Positions 26,150 through 36,631 of a DNA stretch of 64,000 nt are shown one piece after another (position 1 is the stretch's first letter; every line of letters begins with the position of its first letter). Both the position numbers and the translations under genes were made by a program. The stretch spans positions 15,010,038 through 15,074,037 of the forward strand of contig CM038923.1 in assembly GCA_021904315.1 (NCBI GenBank), written 5' to 3'. Origin of the DNA: Sphagnum magellanicum (lineage: Eukaryota > Streptophyta > Sphagnopsida > Sphagnales > Sphagnaceae). Below the pieces are notes generated by a model. The model ran no database searches. It was given only the letters and a program-made list of their open reading frames with translations, and was not told the DNA's origin.

Positions 26150-27560
26150 GTTTTTCTCTTCATGCCTACTGTTGTTACACGCATATGTGGTTATAATCTA
26201 GATCTAAAAACATTAGTTAGGAAACAATTTGTTGTCTTATGTTGAAGACTATTGGTTAACTTCAATAATATTTCATAATAAACTTTCATTATTTCATTTT
26301 TTTCATGCTTCAAGTTTTTCAACTACATATAAACTTGCTCATCATTTTGAACTATTTAAAACCTTTTACAAAAATGTTAATTACAATTTTGTAAAAGTAC
26401 AATTTGGGTAATCTCCCATGTAATTATTACACCAATCAAACACAATATCTCTGAGGGTAAAGCTAAACAAATTAACAATCTCTGCATTTTCTATTTCACC
26501 ATTTATTCTAATGGATGCCTTAAAAATTCTAACATGAGCTTTTGGGTCAGAATCCTTCACATACTCAAGATAATTAAGTGGCCGATGATAAGGCTTGTTT
26601 AGTGGTAATGGTGGTCTACTTGGATTCATCATTGGCGATCCAAAACATCTTGAAGGTCCTAGAATTCCTAGTGGTTCTGGTGGGTTTGAGCCTCCTCCTT
26701 ATGGATTTAATAGTTGTTCAATAAAAATTTTGTCCACCTTTCTAGGCATCTCTATATGCACACTAACAAGTTATGTTCGCCTTGGAGTTTGGGGTCTGAA
26801 CTTCATATCAACAACAATATGGGTTGGCATTGTTACAAATGGAACTTCAATAACTATAACTATAGACTAAGGCATTGCCACAAAATATAATAGTATAGAA
26901 CTTATTGGTTCCATTTTGAAATTAGAAATTCCTGCACAAGTAACTCCAACATTATTGTGATGTAACAAATTTGGTACAAGAGCTACAAAAATTGGTACTA
27001 CATCTTCCATAATCTAGGCTCTCATTTCCATTATGTTATTCCTTTAAATATGTAATTTAAGTCTATATGGAATTTTGACCCTCTCATGGTACATATCTTT
27101 TAACTTAATATGTCCATGGTTGTTTGTTTTTGCAAAATTTAGATTCAAATTTTGGAAATGTTCAGGAAATTTTTGCCTCACATTATCTTCAATAAATGGA
27201 CATTCATTAATCTAATGTCCAATTTGATGACAATATGTGCATTGTGGAGGGTTAGGTCTTGGAACTATGTTCACATTATGAATTTTTCTACTCCAATCCC
27301 TTGGGATTCCTCTAATAATGCTTCCATTATGTTGATTAAGTTTGGGTTCATTATACCTTACTTTCACACCCACAAGTGCACCTTCTGCTATTATTAGTTC
27401 TGCTTTTGGTAAGAATATAGTTTTTTGTCTAGTTATAAGTATTGATTCAACTCCTCTAGACATTCCAATGCCTTGAGTTACAGCTTCTTGTTCAACCACA
27501 TAATGAATTTGAGGTTCAAAATTTTGAGCTCTTTCTTCAAGCTCCTCATCTTGATCTTCT
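26150..27560 (-). pseudogene. Retrotransposon gag region with CCHC knuckle (decayed)
   Basis: The upstream part (27,499-27,212) ends with a CCHC zinc knuckle, CTYCHQIGH then, after one stop, INEC, giving C-x2-C-x4-H-x4-C. The downstream part (26,632-26,381) has RPPLPLNKPYHRPLNY, DSDPKAHVRIFKASIRINGE and EIVNLFSFTLRDIVFDWCNN, a retrotransposon-gag pattern around a conserved Trp. Further gag sequence follows in broken frames to about 26,150. The knuckle precedes the gag core, unlike the usual capsid-then-knuckle order, so either an upstream extra domain is present or the order is lineage-specific. Confidence 0.7.
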
Positions 27561-28263
27561 TTTTTATGTTCACCTTAGTACTACTTCCTCTTTTTTTTAC
27601 CTATTGAGTTTTTGTTCTTCATCATACATCAAAACATTAAAGTTTTGTTCTTGCATTAGATTTGGTGATTCTAGTGCAACTTTCTGTCAAGGTTCAAATT
27701 CCTGATTCCTTCGTCTAAACTCATCCTATGAGTTTGCATTTTCAATTTAACATTCTTTTCTCCTAAAAATTTGTTGTAAACTACTAGTTTGTTTATGTGT
27801 TTCACTAATTTGCATTTCATGAGGAATTATCGATTCTACCTAAGGTGTTGTATGGCCTACATGTTTTTTTTTTGTCCATGGATATCTTTATTCGAATTGA
27901 GAAACTCTCATAGGTGTTACAAATTGTTGATCTATCTAATTTACATTCAAATTACTATTGATGGAAATGCCATTTTCCACTTGTTCGTGTATTATAACCT
28001 AATCCAATTATCTCCTCAAACTTCTAATTACAATTTTATTTTCCATCTTCTCACAATCTAATTCAAATTTAAACAAACTTTTGCATTAGAACAAAATCTT
28101 CACAATTAAGCTACTATGTTTTGATGTGCTTCCTAAACAAAAATTTATGATCAAGATTTGAAAAAAAATGTAAAAAATGAAATTGAAGTTCATTGTCAAT
28201 TTCTTAAAACAAAAATTCCAACAACAAGACATAAATAACATTCTAAATTTCAATCTAAATTTA

Positions 28264-28282
28264 GGCCCTAGGATGGTCGCCA
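28264..28282 (-). other. Primer-binding-site-like sequence
   Basis: Two bases inside the 5' LTR the minus strand reads TGGCGACCATCCTAGGGCC. Its TGG start and position are those of a tRNA primer-binding site. The primer tRNA cannot be named without comparison to tRNA 3' ends. Confidence 0.55.
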
Positions 28283-28284
28283 AA

Positions 28285-28707
28285 TGGTAAATACAAATTT
28301 TTAATCCTACATTATGATCTAATTATGGACTAAAAAATCATAAAACTAATATTAATAAAAATTTCTAATTCAAATTTACTCATACATAGTTTCAAAATTA
28401 AAATCCAATCATGAAAGTATGAGAAAAATATCAAAACAACAAATTTGGTTATGGAATTGAAGTTTTTCCAGAAAACAAAATGTTATTGTTTCATACTTTC
28501 ACAAAACTCAATGTTCTACAATGAATAATCCTCTCCCATTCTCTTCCTTCTTCCAAGATATAACCATCTAAAATAATAATCCTATGAATTATTCAAATTC
28601 AAATGGTGATAAAAACTATGTAATCTAGCTAATAATTTCTAAAACAATAATTAAGTAAATAGAAATATACTAACTAATTATTACCATGAGTAATTATTCC
28701 CTTAACA
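28285..28707 (-). repeat. 5' LTR of the gypsy-type element (right copy)
   Basis: About 423 bp, bounded by TG...CA in either orientation (TGGTAAATAC at 28,285; CTTAACA ending at 28,707). It contains GGAATTGAAGTTTTTC and CTTCCTTCTTCCAAG shared with the left copy. Substitutions and small indels relative to the left copy imply considerable age. Confidence 0.88.
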
Positions 28708-28712
28708 CCAAT

Positions 28713-29234
28713 ACCAATGATCATCCAAATATTTCAAGGTATGGTTTCATGTTGAACATTTGTAAAATTTTCCATGGTCACAAATCTTACTAGTTTAAAC
28801 AATAATGTTTTGGCTGATTGTTCACCTCCCCTTTCCACAAATTTTCATCATCGACAATGGAAACTTCATTTGCAATGTTACCCATTAAATTTGCGCTAAC
28901 CAATTTCAAATATGTTAAATTATTTGTAGTATTAGAAAACATAATGACATTTTAGAAATTTGATAATGGGTCTAGGATTTAGGGTCACACCTTCTAGAAA
29001 AAGAGAGAGTAGTTATATAGAAAAAAAACTTGTTAAAAATTTTCCTCCTTTCTTTGTTATATATATATATATATTTGAAAGAAAAATATAATTCTTTTGG
29101 AATTTAAAAAAAACAAGAAAAAATCGAAGAAAATCATCTTCGTCCTTATAAACAAAATGAGGTAATTACAAAAAATAATGATAAAATGATGAAGGAAGAT
29201 GAGGAGGTAGTGCACACCTTTATTCCTATTGTGA
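28713..29234. other. Gene-free flank right of the LTR element
   Basis: AT-rich, with a (TA)n run at about 29,060-29,073. No motif recognised. Confidence 0.4.
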
Positions 29235-29540
29235 ACGAAGAAAAACCCATCACAAGGGGCATCGTGCCCCCCATCTCTATGCTATTACAACTAAAAAAAC
29301 AACGAGGAACATTGTGGCCCATGTTTCTTGATGCTACAAACAAAAAACAATGGGGGGCATTACACCCCCCATCTCCATGCTGTTGTAAACCAAAACATGA
29401 TGGGGAGCATTACGCCCTTTGTTTCCTTATCGATGGTTGCCATTGAATGTGATGTTGGGGGGGTTGATGCCCTCGGTCTCCTTCCTTCTTGTTATGAGCA
29501 AACACAATGATGGGGGGCATTTTGCCCCATCTTCTATTGT
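29235..29540. repeat. About 50-60-bp tandem array, each unit with a GGGGGCAT...GCCCCCC hairpin
   Basis: Units centre on GGGGCATYRYGCCCCC-type inverted repeats near 29,257, 29,351, 29,404, 29,465 and 29,515, separated by AACCAAAACATGAT or ACAAACAAAAAACAAT segments. The open frames on both strands here are by-products of the repeat. Confidence 0.65.
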
Positions 29541-29759
29541 TGGCACACCATAAAAAAATTGGAAAAAAACAACACCATTTGCAACTATATTCTAGTTGCA
29601 AAAGACATTTGCTATTAAAAAATTGCTTAATTGCATTAAACAAGTTGCATAAGACGCTAGTTGCAAGTGTGAGTGAAATCAATGACCAACAAAATATTTC
29701 ACCATTCTTATACTATTGTATGCCATTCGTATATTATTATAAAAATAAACAACTAACAT

Positions 29760-30830
29760 GATGACACATGGAAAATGAAAAATGTTTGAAAAAAATTATT
29801 TTAAAAATAGATGGTGGATCCTTATTATGTATTTTTAACAGTTTTAGATTGTAACACATGGCATGATACTAATATGCCACATGGCATTTTTGAATTTTGG
29901 TCGAAATAAATTAAAATCAATAATTAGGTAGGTAGTTAGTTAGGTAAGTAAGTACGTAACTATTTTAAATTGGTTTTGGGTTTAACCTTTAGGGTTAAAT
30001 TCCTTAAAGGGTTAAGCACTTTTGATTGGATCATCCCAATTGGCATGTGTTTTTAATGTGAAAATGTAGGACAAAACCTTTTCATTATATAGTTCTCAAA
30101 ATGAAAATGGAGGACAAAACATATGGGATAAAAATTGAAATTGCAACTTAGCTACAACTAAAAAGTTTATTTCATATATTTTGTCTTCCTTTTTAAAATT
30201 TTAAATTATATAATTAAGTATATAAGTAATTAGTGAATTATTTAATGAGCTAAGTGATTATGAATTAATACTTATATCATAATCAATTAATTCATAATTC
30301 ATATATAGAAAAATAAATGATTGAAATAATAACTAATTAACCAAATTATTACTTCTTTTTTTTAATATTTAAAATTTTAATTAATAATTAATAAATTATT
30401 ATAATATAAATAATAAGAAATTAACTAACTTATTTGTTATAAATTTTCATTAATAATCCAGAAAAAGGAAAGATTAAAATAGTAAATAAATGTTAATTTA
30501 TTAACCAAGTTTTATGGTTATGAATTATTAAATAATAATTTTATAAATAATAAAAATATCAACAAATTAGTTGTTATATAAATATGAATTGATTAACTAG
30601 CTTATTAGTTATAATAAGCTTAAATAAGAAAATAAATAACTAGTACATTGAATAATAATTATTATAAATATGAACCATTAATTATCAATGCATTAAAAAT
30701 AATTCTAATTAATTAATAAATAGGTAGCTTATTTTAGGTAGGTAGGTAATTAATTTGCTTAAATAAAAAATAAATACAACATTATAAATACACTAATGAA
30801 AACAGACCCTTTTTATATTGTTAATAGAAC
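29760..30830. other. Extremely AT-rich block
   Basis: A kilobase composed mostly of AATTA, TTAATAAT and similar motifs, with GGTAGGTA runs at about 29,928-29,950 and 30,738-30,750. Such sequence can act as a matrix-attachment region, but nothing here proves it. Confidence 0.5.
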
Positions 30831-32828
30831 TTAACAAAAGTGCACGTACTTCTCAAAAGTTTTTTAATACACCTATGTATACCACTAGGGGCTATCTTAA
30901 CACCTTAGTAAAGTGACTAAGTTTGGTTCCATTTGCAATTAATGGGACATATGGGCATGATCATGGATGAAAAAAAAATGTCTAGGATGAAAAAGTCATT
31001 CGTTGTAAATGTAATTGTAACATAGTTGCAAAAAATGGTCAAAGGTGTAAAATAGTTGTAGAAACAATTACAACTAATTACAAATGACAATTAGTTGCAT
31101 ATAGTTGCAAATTCATTGGTTACATTTTGGGGGACTTCTAATGGTAGTAGTCAGCCGCCCACCTCCTTCTTAGTTGGGTTTACCCTCCTAGCTAGGTTTA
31201 CAACAAACAATAACAAAAGGCAATGCACCCCCTTGTCCTTTTTCCTTCCTTTCTTTTAATAATGAAAAACTTAAAAACAAGAAATAAAGAAAAACATGCA
31301 CACATGTAAACAACAAAAAACAATAGCACAAAACAAAAAAGAAAATAAAAAGAAGAAGAAAAAAAAAAAGTAATGCAAAAACTTACCTTTCAATGAAGAG
31401 TGTTGCGAAAAAACAAAGAAGCAAAATGAAGCTTAGAAAAACCTATAACCTCAAACAAACCCTTAATTTTAAAGTTAAATTGATATTAAATGAAAAAAAA
31501 AGTAATGGGCCCAACACTTTCCACTTTAAACTAAGAATCAAAGAGAGAAATAATAATGGTGTTGGTGAATAATCCCCATTAGACCCACATTCCCACACAT
31601 ATTAATGGACCCCACACATTTAATGAAATACTAAACAATGGAGCCACACACCCCAATAGTGTTTTTATGGCATCACAACTATTGGATGAAAAAATTCAAT
31701 TATTTCGTTGTGATAAATTGTGGTGATTTCCCAATGTGGGGGGTCAATTCGCCCTGGCCTTATTAGGTTCATGGGTGAGGGTGGGGGAAAAATTAAATAA
31801 TGTTCATTGGATGTGCTAAATATTGGTAGAGGGCTATGATTGGGCATGTTTTAAAAAGCCTTAACATGAGGCCATTACCAAAAGAAGATGCTTCCATAGT
31901 ATAAAGCCTTATGGCTTAAATATCCATTTCACACAAGCCCCTTATTCTACTAATGGCCTCCATTTAGGCCCTTATTACACATAAACCTCTACCACTTTTT
32001 ATTTATTTATTTATTGTGATACCCATTTGATACCCATAAGGTTAAAAATTTAAATGAAAAGTTATTTAAGTTTTTCAATTATTTTTAAAAATTTGATAAA
32101 ACAAGGGATTTTTTAAAAATTTATATGCATTGGCACAACATTAGAAAAACATTAAAATAGGTTTTATGTGGTAGGTAAGACATCAAATTCTAGTGATACC
32201 CCTTAATGGGGTGTTACTAGAGTGTGGGGTTGTGTGATAATGAAATTGGAACCAAGGATAACCTACAAAGAAAAGTTTGTTAAGTGGTAGGTAAGGTGTA
32301 AAGTTAAAGGTGTTACCATAATAATGGTATCACACGAGGTAATAGTCAAGGTGGTGTTTTCATTTTAGTTATGCCTTCATTTGAAGGTCTTATCAAGTGT
32401 AAAATAATTGCTTCCCCTTCTTGATTTGTATAGATGGACATTTTAGAACATAATATCCTTTTGGTGTAGTCAAGTGAATCTTACTTGTGTTTGTTTAAGG
32501 TGTGTTTTAAATACACAATGAAAATTTTGATAATGTTTAATTATGATCAGTCCATTCACATCCCCTACTTGGGACTTTACTAATGATTCACTTTCTAATA
32601 CATTAAAAAAGTAACTTGATGAACCCAAGCTTAAATTTCAAATGTGTATAAAAATTTGATGACATACCCTTGAAAAAAATATCAAATGCATCTTATTAAA
32701 ATGAATATGTCTAATATTATATACCTTGAACAATATGACCTTATCTTCGAATGTATGGAGATTAGGGTTTTGAAAGGTGAACCACAATGTTAAATGCATT
32801 TTACTAAAATGACTCATCTAGTATTATG
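30831..32828. other. No gene seen
   Basis: AT-rich with scattered A-runs. A short motif GGTAGGTAAG followed by TGTTACTAG-like text recurs around 32,170-32,340. A minus-strand open frame at 31,847-31,665 has no motif. Confidence 0.4.
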
Positions 32829-32952
32829 TATAGGGGAAGTCCCATTACATAGGGACTTCTATGGGGTGAGGTGAAAGGCTTGAGGGCATAAGCCTTGAGG
32901 TCTTTCACTTCACCACATAGAAGTCTCGAAGTAAAGGGATTTCCCATGCATA
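32829..32952. repeat. About 125-bp foldback (MITE-like hairpin)
   Basis: The left arm (32,829-32,880) includes GACTTCTATGGGGTGAGGTG. The right arm (32,891-32,952) is its imperfect reverse complement (CACTTCACCACATAGAAGTC). A loop of about 10 bases separates them, and the outer arms GGGGAAGTCCCATTAC and GTAAAGGGATTTCCC also pair. Such a stem without coding capacity fits a miniature foldback element. Confidence 0.75.
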
Positions 32953-33904
32953 AAGATTCGGGAGTCTTTTTTTCAAAAATTTAAGTGCATGAATCATGTG
33001 TGAAAGGTGTAATTATAATTACAGAATGAGAAAAATAAATTTGCTGAAGGTTTATTTATTTTGTATTTGTGTGAGATCTTGCAAAAATTACTTCTATGAT
33101 TTGATGGAATATATCACAATTCTCATTCAATCCAATGTTAAAAAACAAAAATGTGACGAGCTTGACCTTTTGTATTGTGAGGAAGAAGATATTCTTGTCA
33201 AGGCTTTAAACATCTTTTAAGAATCTCTTCGTACAAAAAGAATTTTCTATTCAAGAGGCTATCAATACAAATGAAAAGCAAAATGTTTGTGTTGCAAATT
33301 TCTTGACCAATGATGATGTGAAAGAAAATTAAGACCACCTTTCTAACGATGAAGGAAAAATTGTTGAGAGTAAATTCCAAAATGTTTTGAATGGATGTTG
33401 ATGATGTTTTAAACATGCAAACCTTTGGGCTTGGAACACATTTGACAATTGATGAACATTTCGTGAATTTAGTACTAAACTTTCCATTGAAGATTTGTTT
33501 GAAATGAAGAACTTAAGGCCTTTTGTGTAGTGAATTTTTCCTTCAAGTAACGAAGAAGGATGGCCAATTGCACCTTTTTACTCTGTATGCATTTATACGT
33601 TCACATGTTATATTTTTAAAAACTTTTGTATGATGTTTTGTTTATATATATATGTATGTCCAACTATATATGTGATTTGACACAATATTCAAATGCTCCT
33701 TTGAGGAATTGGTTGTTTCATTTGTAGTCATCAAGAGTAATGAATTGTGGAATTAAATGTAAATGTAAAAGTTCCATTCAACATCTTGACAGATGTTCGA
33801 TATGTAGTCAAATTGATTACAAATGAAACAATTTTATAATCTCCTAAAACTAGTATTGATCATGAGCTTAAGAAGAATGATGTGCTCACATTGATGTAAT
33901 ATAA

Positions 33905-34560
33905 ATGTTGGCTTTTGAGAGAATTTCAATTCGTACCCTTGAAGGTGCTAACAATCAATTTATGTACTTTTGCAATCACAACTTTTTCATACATGCCATA
34001 CATGAAATGAAATTTTTTGACAATATTGATTTCTTTCTTCACAACAATGAGATCAATGAAGTTTTTAGGTATATTAAATGCAATTAAAATAAATCTAATT
34101 ATTTCCTTGCGAATGATTTGTTATCACTTTTTAATAAGTTTCATGTTTCAAGTATCATCTTCCACCATTTAAAAATTGGGAAACTAGACATGAATCAATG
34201 TGGAGTTGTTGATTGTCTAGATGCACATGTTATTGAGACATATAAGGTTCTAATAAACAATTGTTTAGTCTGGAGTGACATCAAAATTGACTTGCATCCA
34301 ATATTTCTTATTTTTTCTTTGAATGTGAAGTTGAATGATGAGGTTTGGTATTTGAAAAATCTAGTTGGGAAAAACATGTTCTCTACCATTACCAAGATGC
34401 TCACATTTAACATTGATTTTAAAGGCAAAAGGATCACAAACAACTCTATTTATGGGGTTGGTATTACAAGGTTAGAAAAAGCACTTGTACCTCTATGGAC
34501 TATGGTATGAAGATGACAAGACATTGTGATGCTAAATCCTATGCAAAGTATAATGATGTA
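33905..34560 (+). pseudogene. Possible Crypton-like (DUF3504-type) tyrosine recombinase relic
   Basis: The frame from 33,905 runs to 34,510 with one TAA (34,085-34,087), then shifts. The C-terminal part reads VWYLKNLVGKNMFSTITKML, then GKRITNNSIYGVGITRLEK (about 34,425-34,480), then in the next frame MTRHCDAKSYAKYNDV (34,513-34,560). In spacing and residues this resembles the Crypton/DUF3504 pattern of a Gly-Asn-x-Leu helix, an Asn-His-Ser...Thr-Arg-Leu block and a Gly-His-Arg-Ser...Tyr block, with the box-II His and Arg replaced. The His codon at 34,522 and a Tyr at 34,540 or 34,549 would be the last catalytic residues. Frames to either side (32,990-33,900; 34,560-35,170) are open in pieces but unrecognised. 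The assignment rests on pattern memory only. Confidence 0.4.
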
Positions 34561-35370
34561 AAGGTATCATTTCTAGGGAGGTGTTCCATGGAAAGTTGTT
34601 GAAATACGAAGTTGTTGAATGGAAAGTTTTACAAGAATTAGATATTTGCACTATGACCTTTCAGTTTAGGAATTTGAAGGATCGTGCAAAAGAGTCTATT
34701 CACATGAAAGAAAAAATTGTTGTTCCTGACTACTAGACTGTTGATGGAGGAGACTTTAACCTTGATAACATATTTCCCAATTGTGAGTTTTGGATGAGTA
34801 AAATTGGTTTGAAATTATTTGACAAGTTGATGAACATGCAAGATAAGAAATCACTTCCAGAACGTGAGCCTCTTCATACATTTTCTTCCCAAGTTGGACA
34901 TCAATTTCATCATCTCAGTACTTACTAAATCAACTTGACAATTGTTAATCCAACTACGGGGGTGTCAACATTCCGAAATATTATGTTTCGAAGGTGAAGC
35001 TTGCTCCTACTGCGAAAGAGAGAGAGCATGTAGTTTCTTCATCAAGTTTGCTTCTACAACAACAGAAATAACAGAACAATGACCTTGCAACGCTAATAGA
35101 GCTACTAATGTACAACATAAAAATATAGATTGCAGAGATTGTTAATGTTGAAGTTTAGTTTCCTGTTTTTAAAAAATTTCTGTAGACAAGGCAGAACATT
35201 CATGTGAGTTCTCAAAGCAAAATAACTCCATTGTTTTACACCCTGTTTTTTTTTTCAATAAAAGATAACAATTGTAAAGAAAATAAAAAATCCAGCTTTT
35301 TTAGTTGTCTTACAGGGAAATCCTTGTAAGGTCAGGATTATGCATGCAATGTCGGGTGCCCCCAGTCCTT
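34561..35370 (+). other. Continuation of decayed open frames, unassigned
   Basis: Fragments such as VDGGDFNLDNIFPNCEFWMS and KKSLPEREPLHTFSSQVGHQ (about 34,735-34,905) and VKLAPTAKEREHVVSSSSLL (about 35,000-35,050) suggest a protein-coding past on the plus strand, perhaps the same element as the recombinase relic. No family was recognised. Confidence 0.3.
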
Positions 35371-35405
35371 TGTGAAAAGAGACTCCCAGGTCGTCTTTAT
35401 GGGCT

Positions 35406-35440
35406 GGAGTGAATTAGCACCCACCAATGCACCAGTTGCG
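35406..35440 (+). repeat. Dispersed core repeat, copy A
   Basis: Contains AGTGAATTAGCACCCACCA followed by ATGCACCAGTTG. It is followed about 90 bp on by a poly-T run (35,501-35,512) and then by CCTACC-type repeats, the same arrangement as copy D near 62,990. Copies C (42,598-42,645, inverted) and B (55,620-55,655, inverted) share the core. Confidence 0.65.
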
Positions 35441-35539
35441 GATGAACCCGTTGAGGCCGTTTTCTGGATGGACGAAAATCCCATCCTCCCTGCCCGATTT
35501 TTTTTTTTTTCCACCTCTTCTCTACCCCAAAATTTTCCC

Positions 35540-35645
35540 CCGTCCTACCTACCACCTACCTCCCCCTGTCCTACTTACCACCTACCTCCCCCCGTCCTAC
35601 CTACCACCTACCTCCCCCCTCCTACCTACCACCTACCAACCCCTC
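35540..35645. repeat. CCTACCTACCACCTACCTCCCC minisatellite
   Basis: About four copies of a 26-30-bp unit made of GTCCTACCTACCACC and TACCTCCCCC. The strand is strongly pyrimidine-rich. It produces Pro/Leu/Tyr-rich spurious open frames. Confidence 0.85.
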
Positions 35646-35659
35646 CCCTTCACTCCATC

Positions 35660-36520
35660 GCCAGAGCTCCTCGCTCCAGAGACGTTGAGCAGGAGCGAGC
35701 TTGGAGCTTGGAGCCGGCTTGGAGCGGGAGCGAGCTTGGAATTTGGAACGAGCTTGGAGCTTGGAACGACTGCAGTTGGACCCACGCAGGACCCACGTAA
35801 GCATTTCTCTTTGTGTTGCTTCTTCTTTGTGTTGCAAGAAAAGAAGAAGAAGAAGAAGGCGATGGCATCGCCTTCTTCTTTTTCTTTGTGCCGTGGAACT
35901 TGCTACTCCGGAGCTTGCTGCAATGCAAGCTCCGAGCTTCGGAGCTCCGAATGCAAGCTCCGGAGCTTGCATTTCTTTCATGCAGCAAGCTTTGAGCCCC
36001 GGAGAGCTCCGGAGCTTGCCGAGCTCCAGAGAGCTCCGGAGCTTGCTGCAGCAAGCTCCGAGTTCCGGATAGGTCCGGAGCTTGCTACAGCAAGCTTCGA
36101 GCTCCGAAGCCTGCTGCTCGGCCAGCAAGCTCCGAGTTCCGGAAAGCTCCGGAGCTTGCGTTGCAACAACAAGCAAGCTCCGGAGCTTGCTTGCTGCTGG
36201 AACGTAACAAGCTCCGGAAGCTCCGGAGCTTGCTTGTTGTTGCAACGCAACAAGCTCCGGAGGATCTCCGGCTCCGGAGCTTGGTTGCTTACTGCTGTAA
36301 CGCAGCAAGCTCCGGAGCTTGCTTGCTGCTGCAACGTAGCAAGCTCCGGAGCTTCTCTGGCTTCGGCTTGCTGCGTTGCAACAGCAAGCTCCGAAGCGTG
36401 AGAGCTTGCTGCTGCAACACAGCAAACTCTGGAGCTTGTCCGGCTCCGGAGCTTGCTGCAACTAAACCCTGCAACGCAGCAAGCTCCGGAGCGTCTCTTG
36501 CAGTAGAAGAAAAAGAAGAA
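35660..36520. repeat. GC-rich field of nested palindromes built on GCAAGCTCCGGAGCTTGC
   Basis: An 18-bp perfect palindrome (GCAAGCTCCGGAGCTTGC) and its near copies recur many times. The best extends to 24 bp at 36,170-36,193 and another to 20 bp at 36,304-36,323. Spacers such as TTGTTGCAACGCAACAA and TGCTGCAACGCAGCA are themselves near-palindromes, so long cruciform stems could form. Large open frames on both strands (Ser-Ser-Gly-Ala-Cys type) arise from the repeat. A donor-like GTAAGC at 35,797 and an acceptor at 36,616 would make most of the field the first intron of the zinc-finger gene. Confidence 0.85.
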
Positions 36521-36631
36521 CCCTAAACCTTTTGCCCCATCCTCAATATTTTTTATTTTGCTTTGGTTTAGCTGATTAGAATTAACATTTAACAATAACT
36601 AATGGTCTTTTGTTTAGGGTTGGAGGTTGGA

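Larger units (their letters stand above)
18736..28707 (-). mobile_element. Decayed Ty3/gypsy-type LTR retrotransposon, about 10 kb, RT-deleted, with an extra ORF after integrase
   Basis: Direct terminal repeats at 18,736-19,162 and 28,285-28,707 bound the element. Flanking pentamers CTAAT (18,731-18,735) and CCAAT (28,708-28,712) match 4 of 5, as expected for a target-site duplication. Read on the minus strand the order is 5' LTR, primer-binding-site-like sequence, CCHC knuckle and gag, protease, integrase zinc and core domains, integrase C-terminal domain, a long coiled-coil-rich ORF, 3' LTR. Protease-before-integrase with a GPY/F-like end fits Ty3/gypsy. Protease and integrase are only about 0.2-0.4 kb apart, so reverse transcriptase and RNase H are deleted. 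LTR divergence and many stops show an old, immobile copy. Many stops stand where Gln codons are expected (CAA/CAG to TAA/TAG), consistent with C-to-T decay. Confidence 0.88.

Noticed and set aside
35427..36595. Open frames of 324 codons (plus) and 279 and 205 codons (minus) in the GC-rich field
   Set aside because: They overlap on both strands, are Ser-Ser-Gly-Ala-Cys/Leu-Arg-Ser repeats, and follow directly from the palindromic DNA unit.
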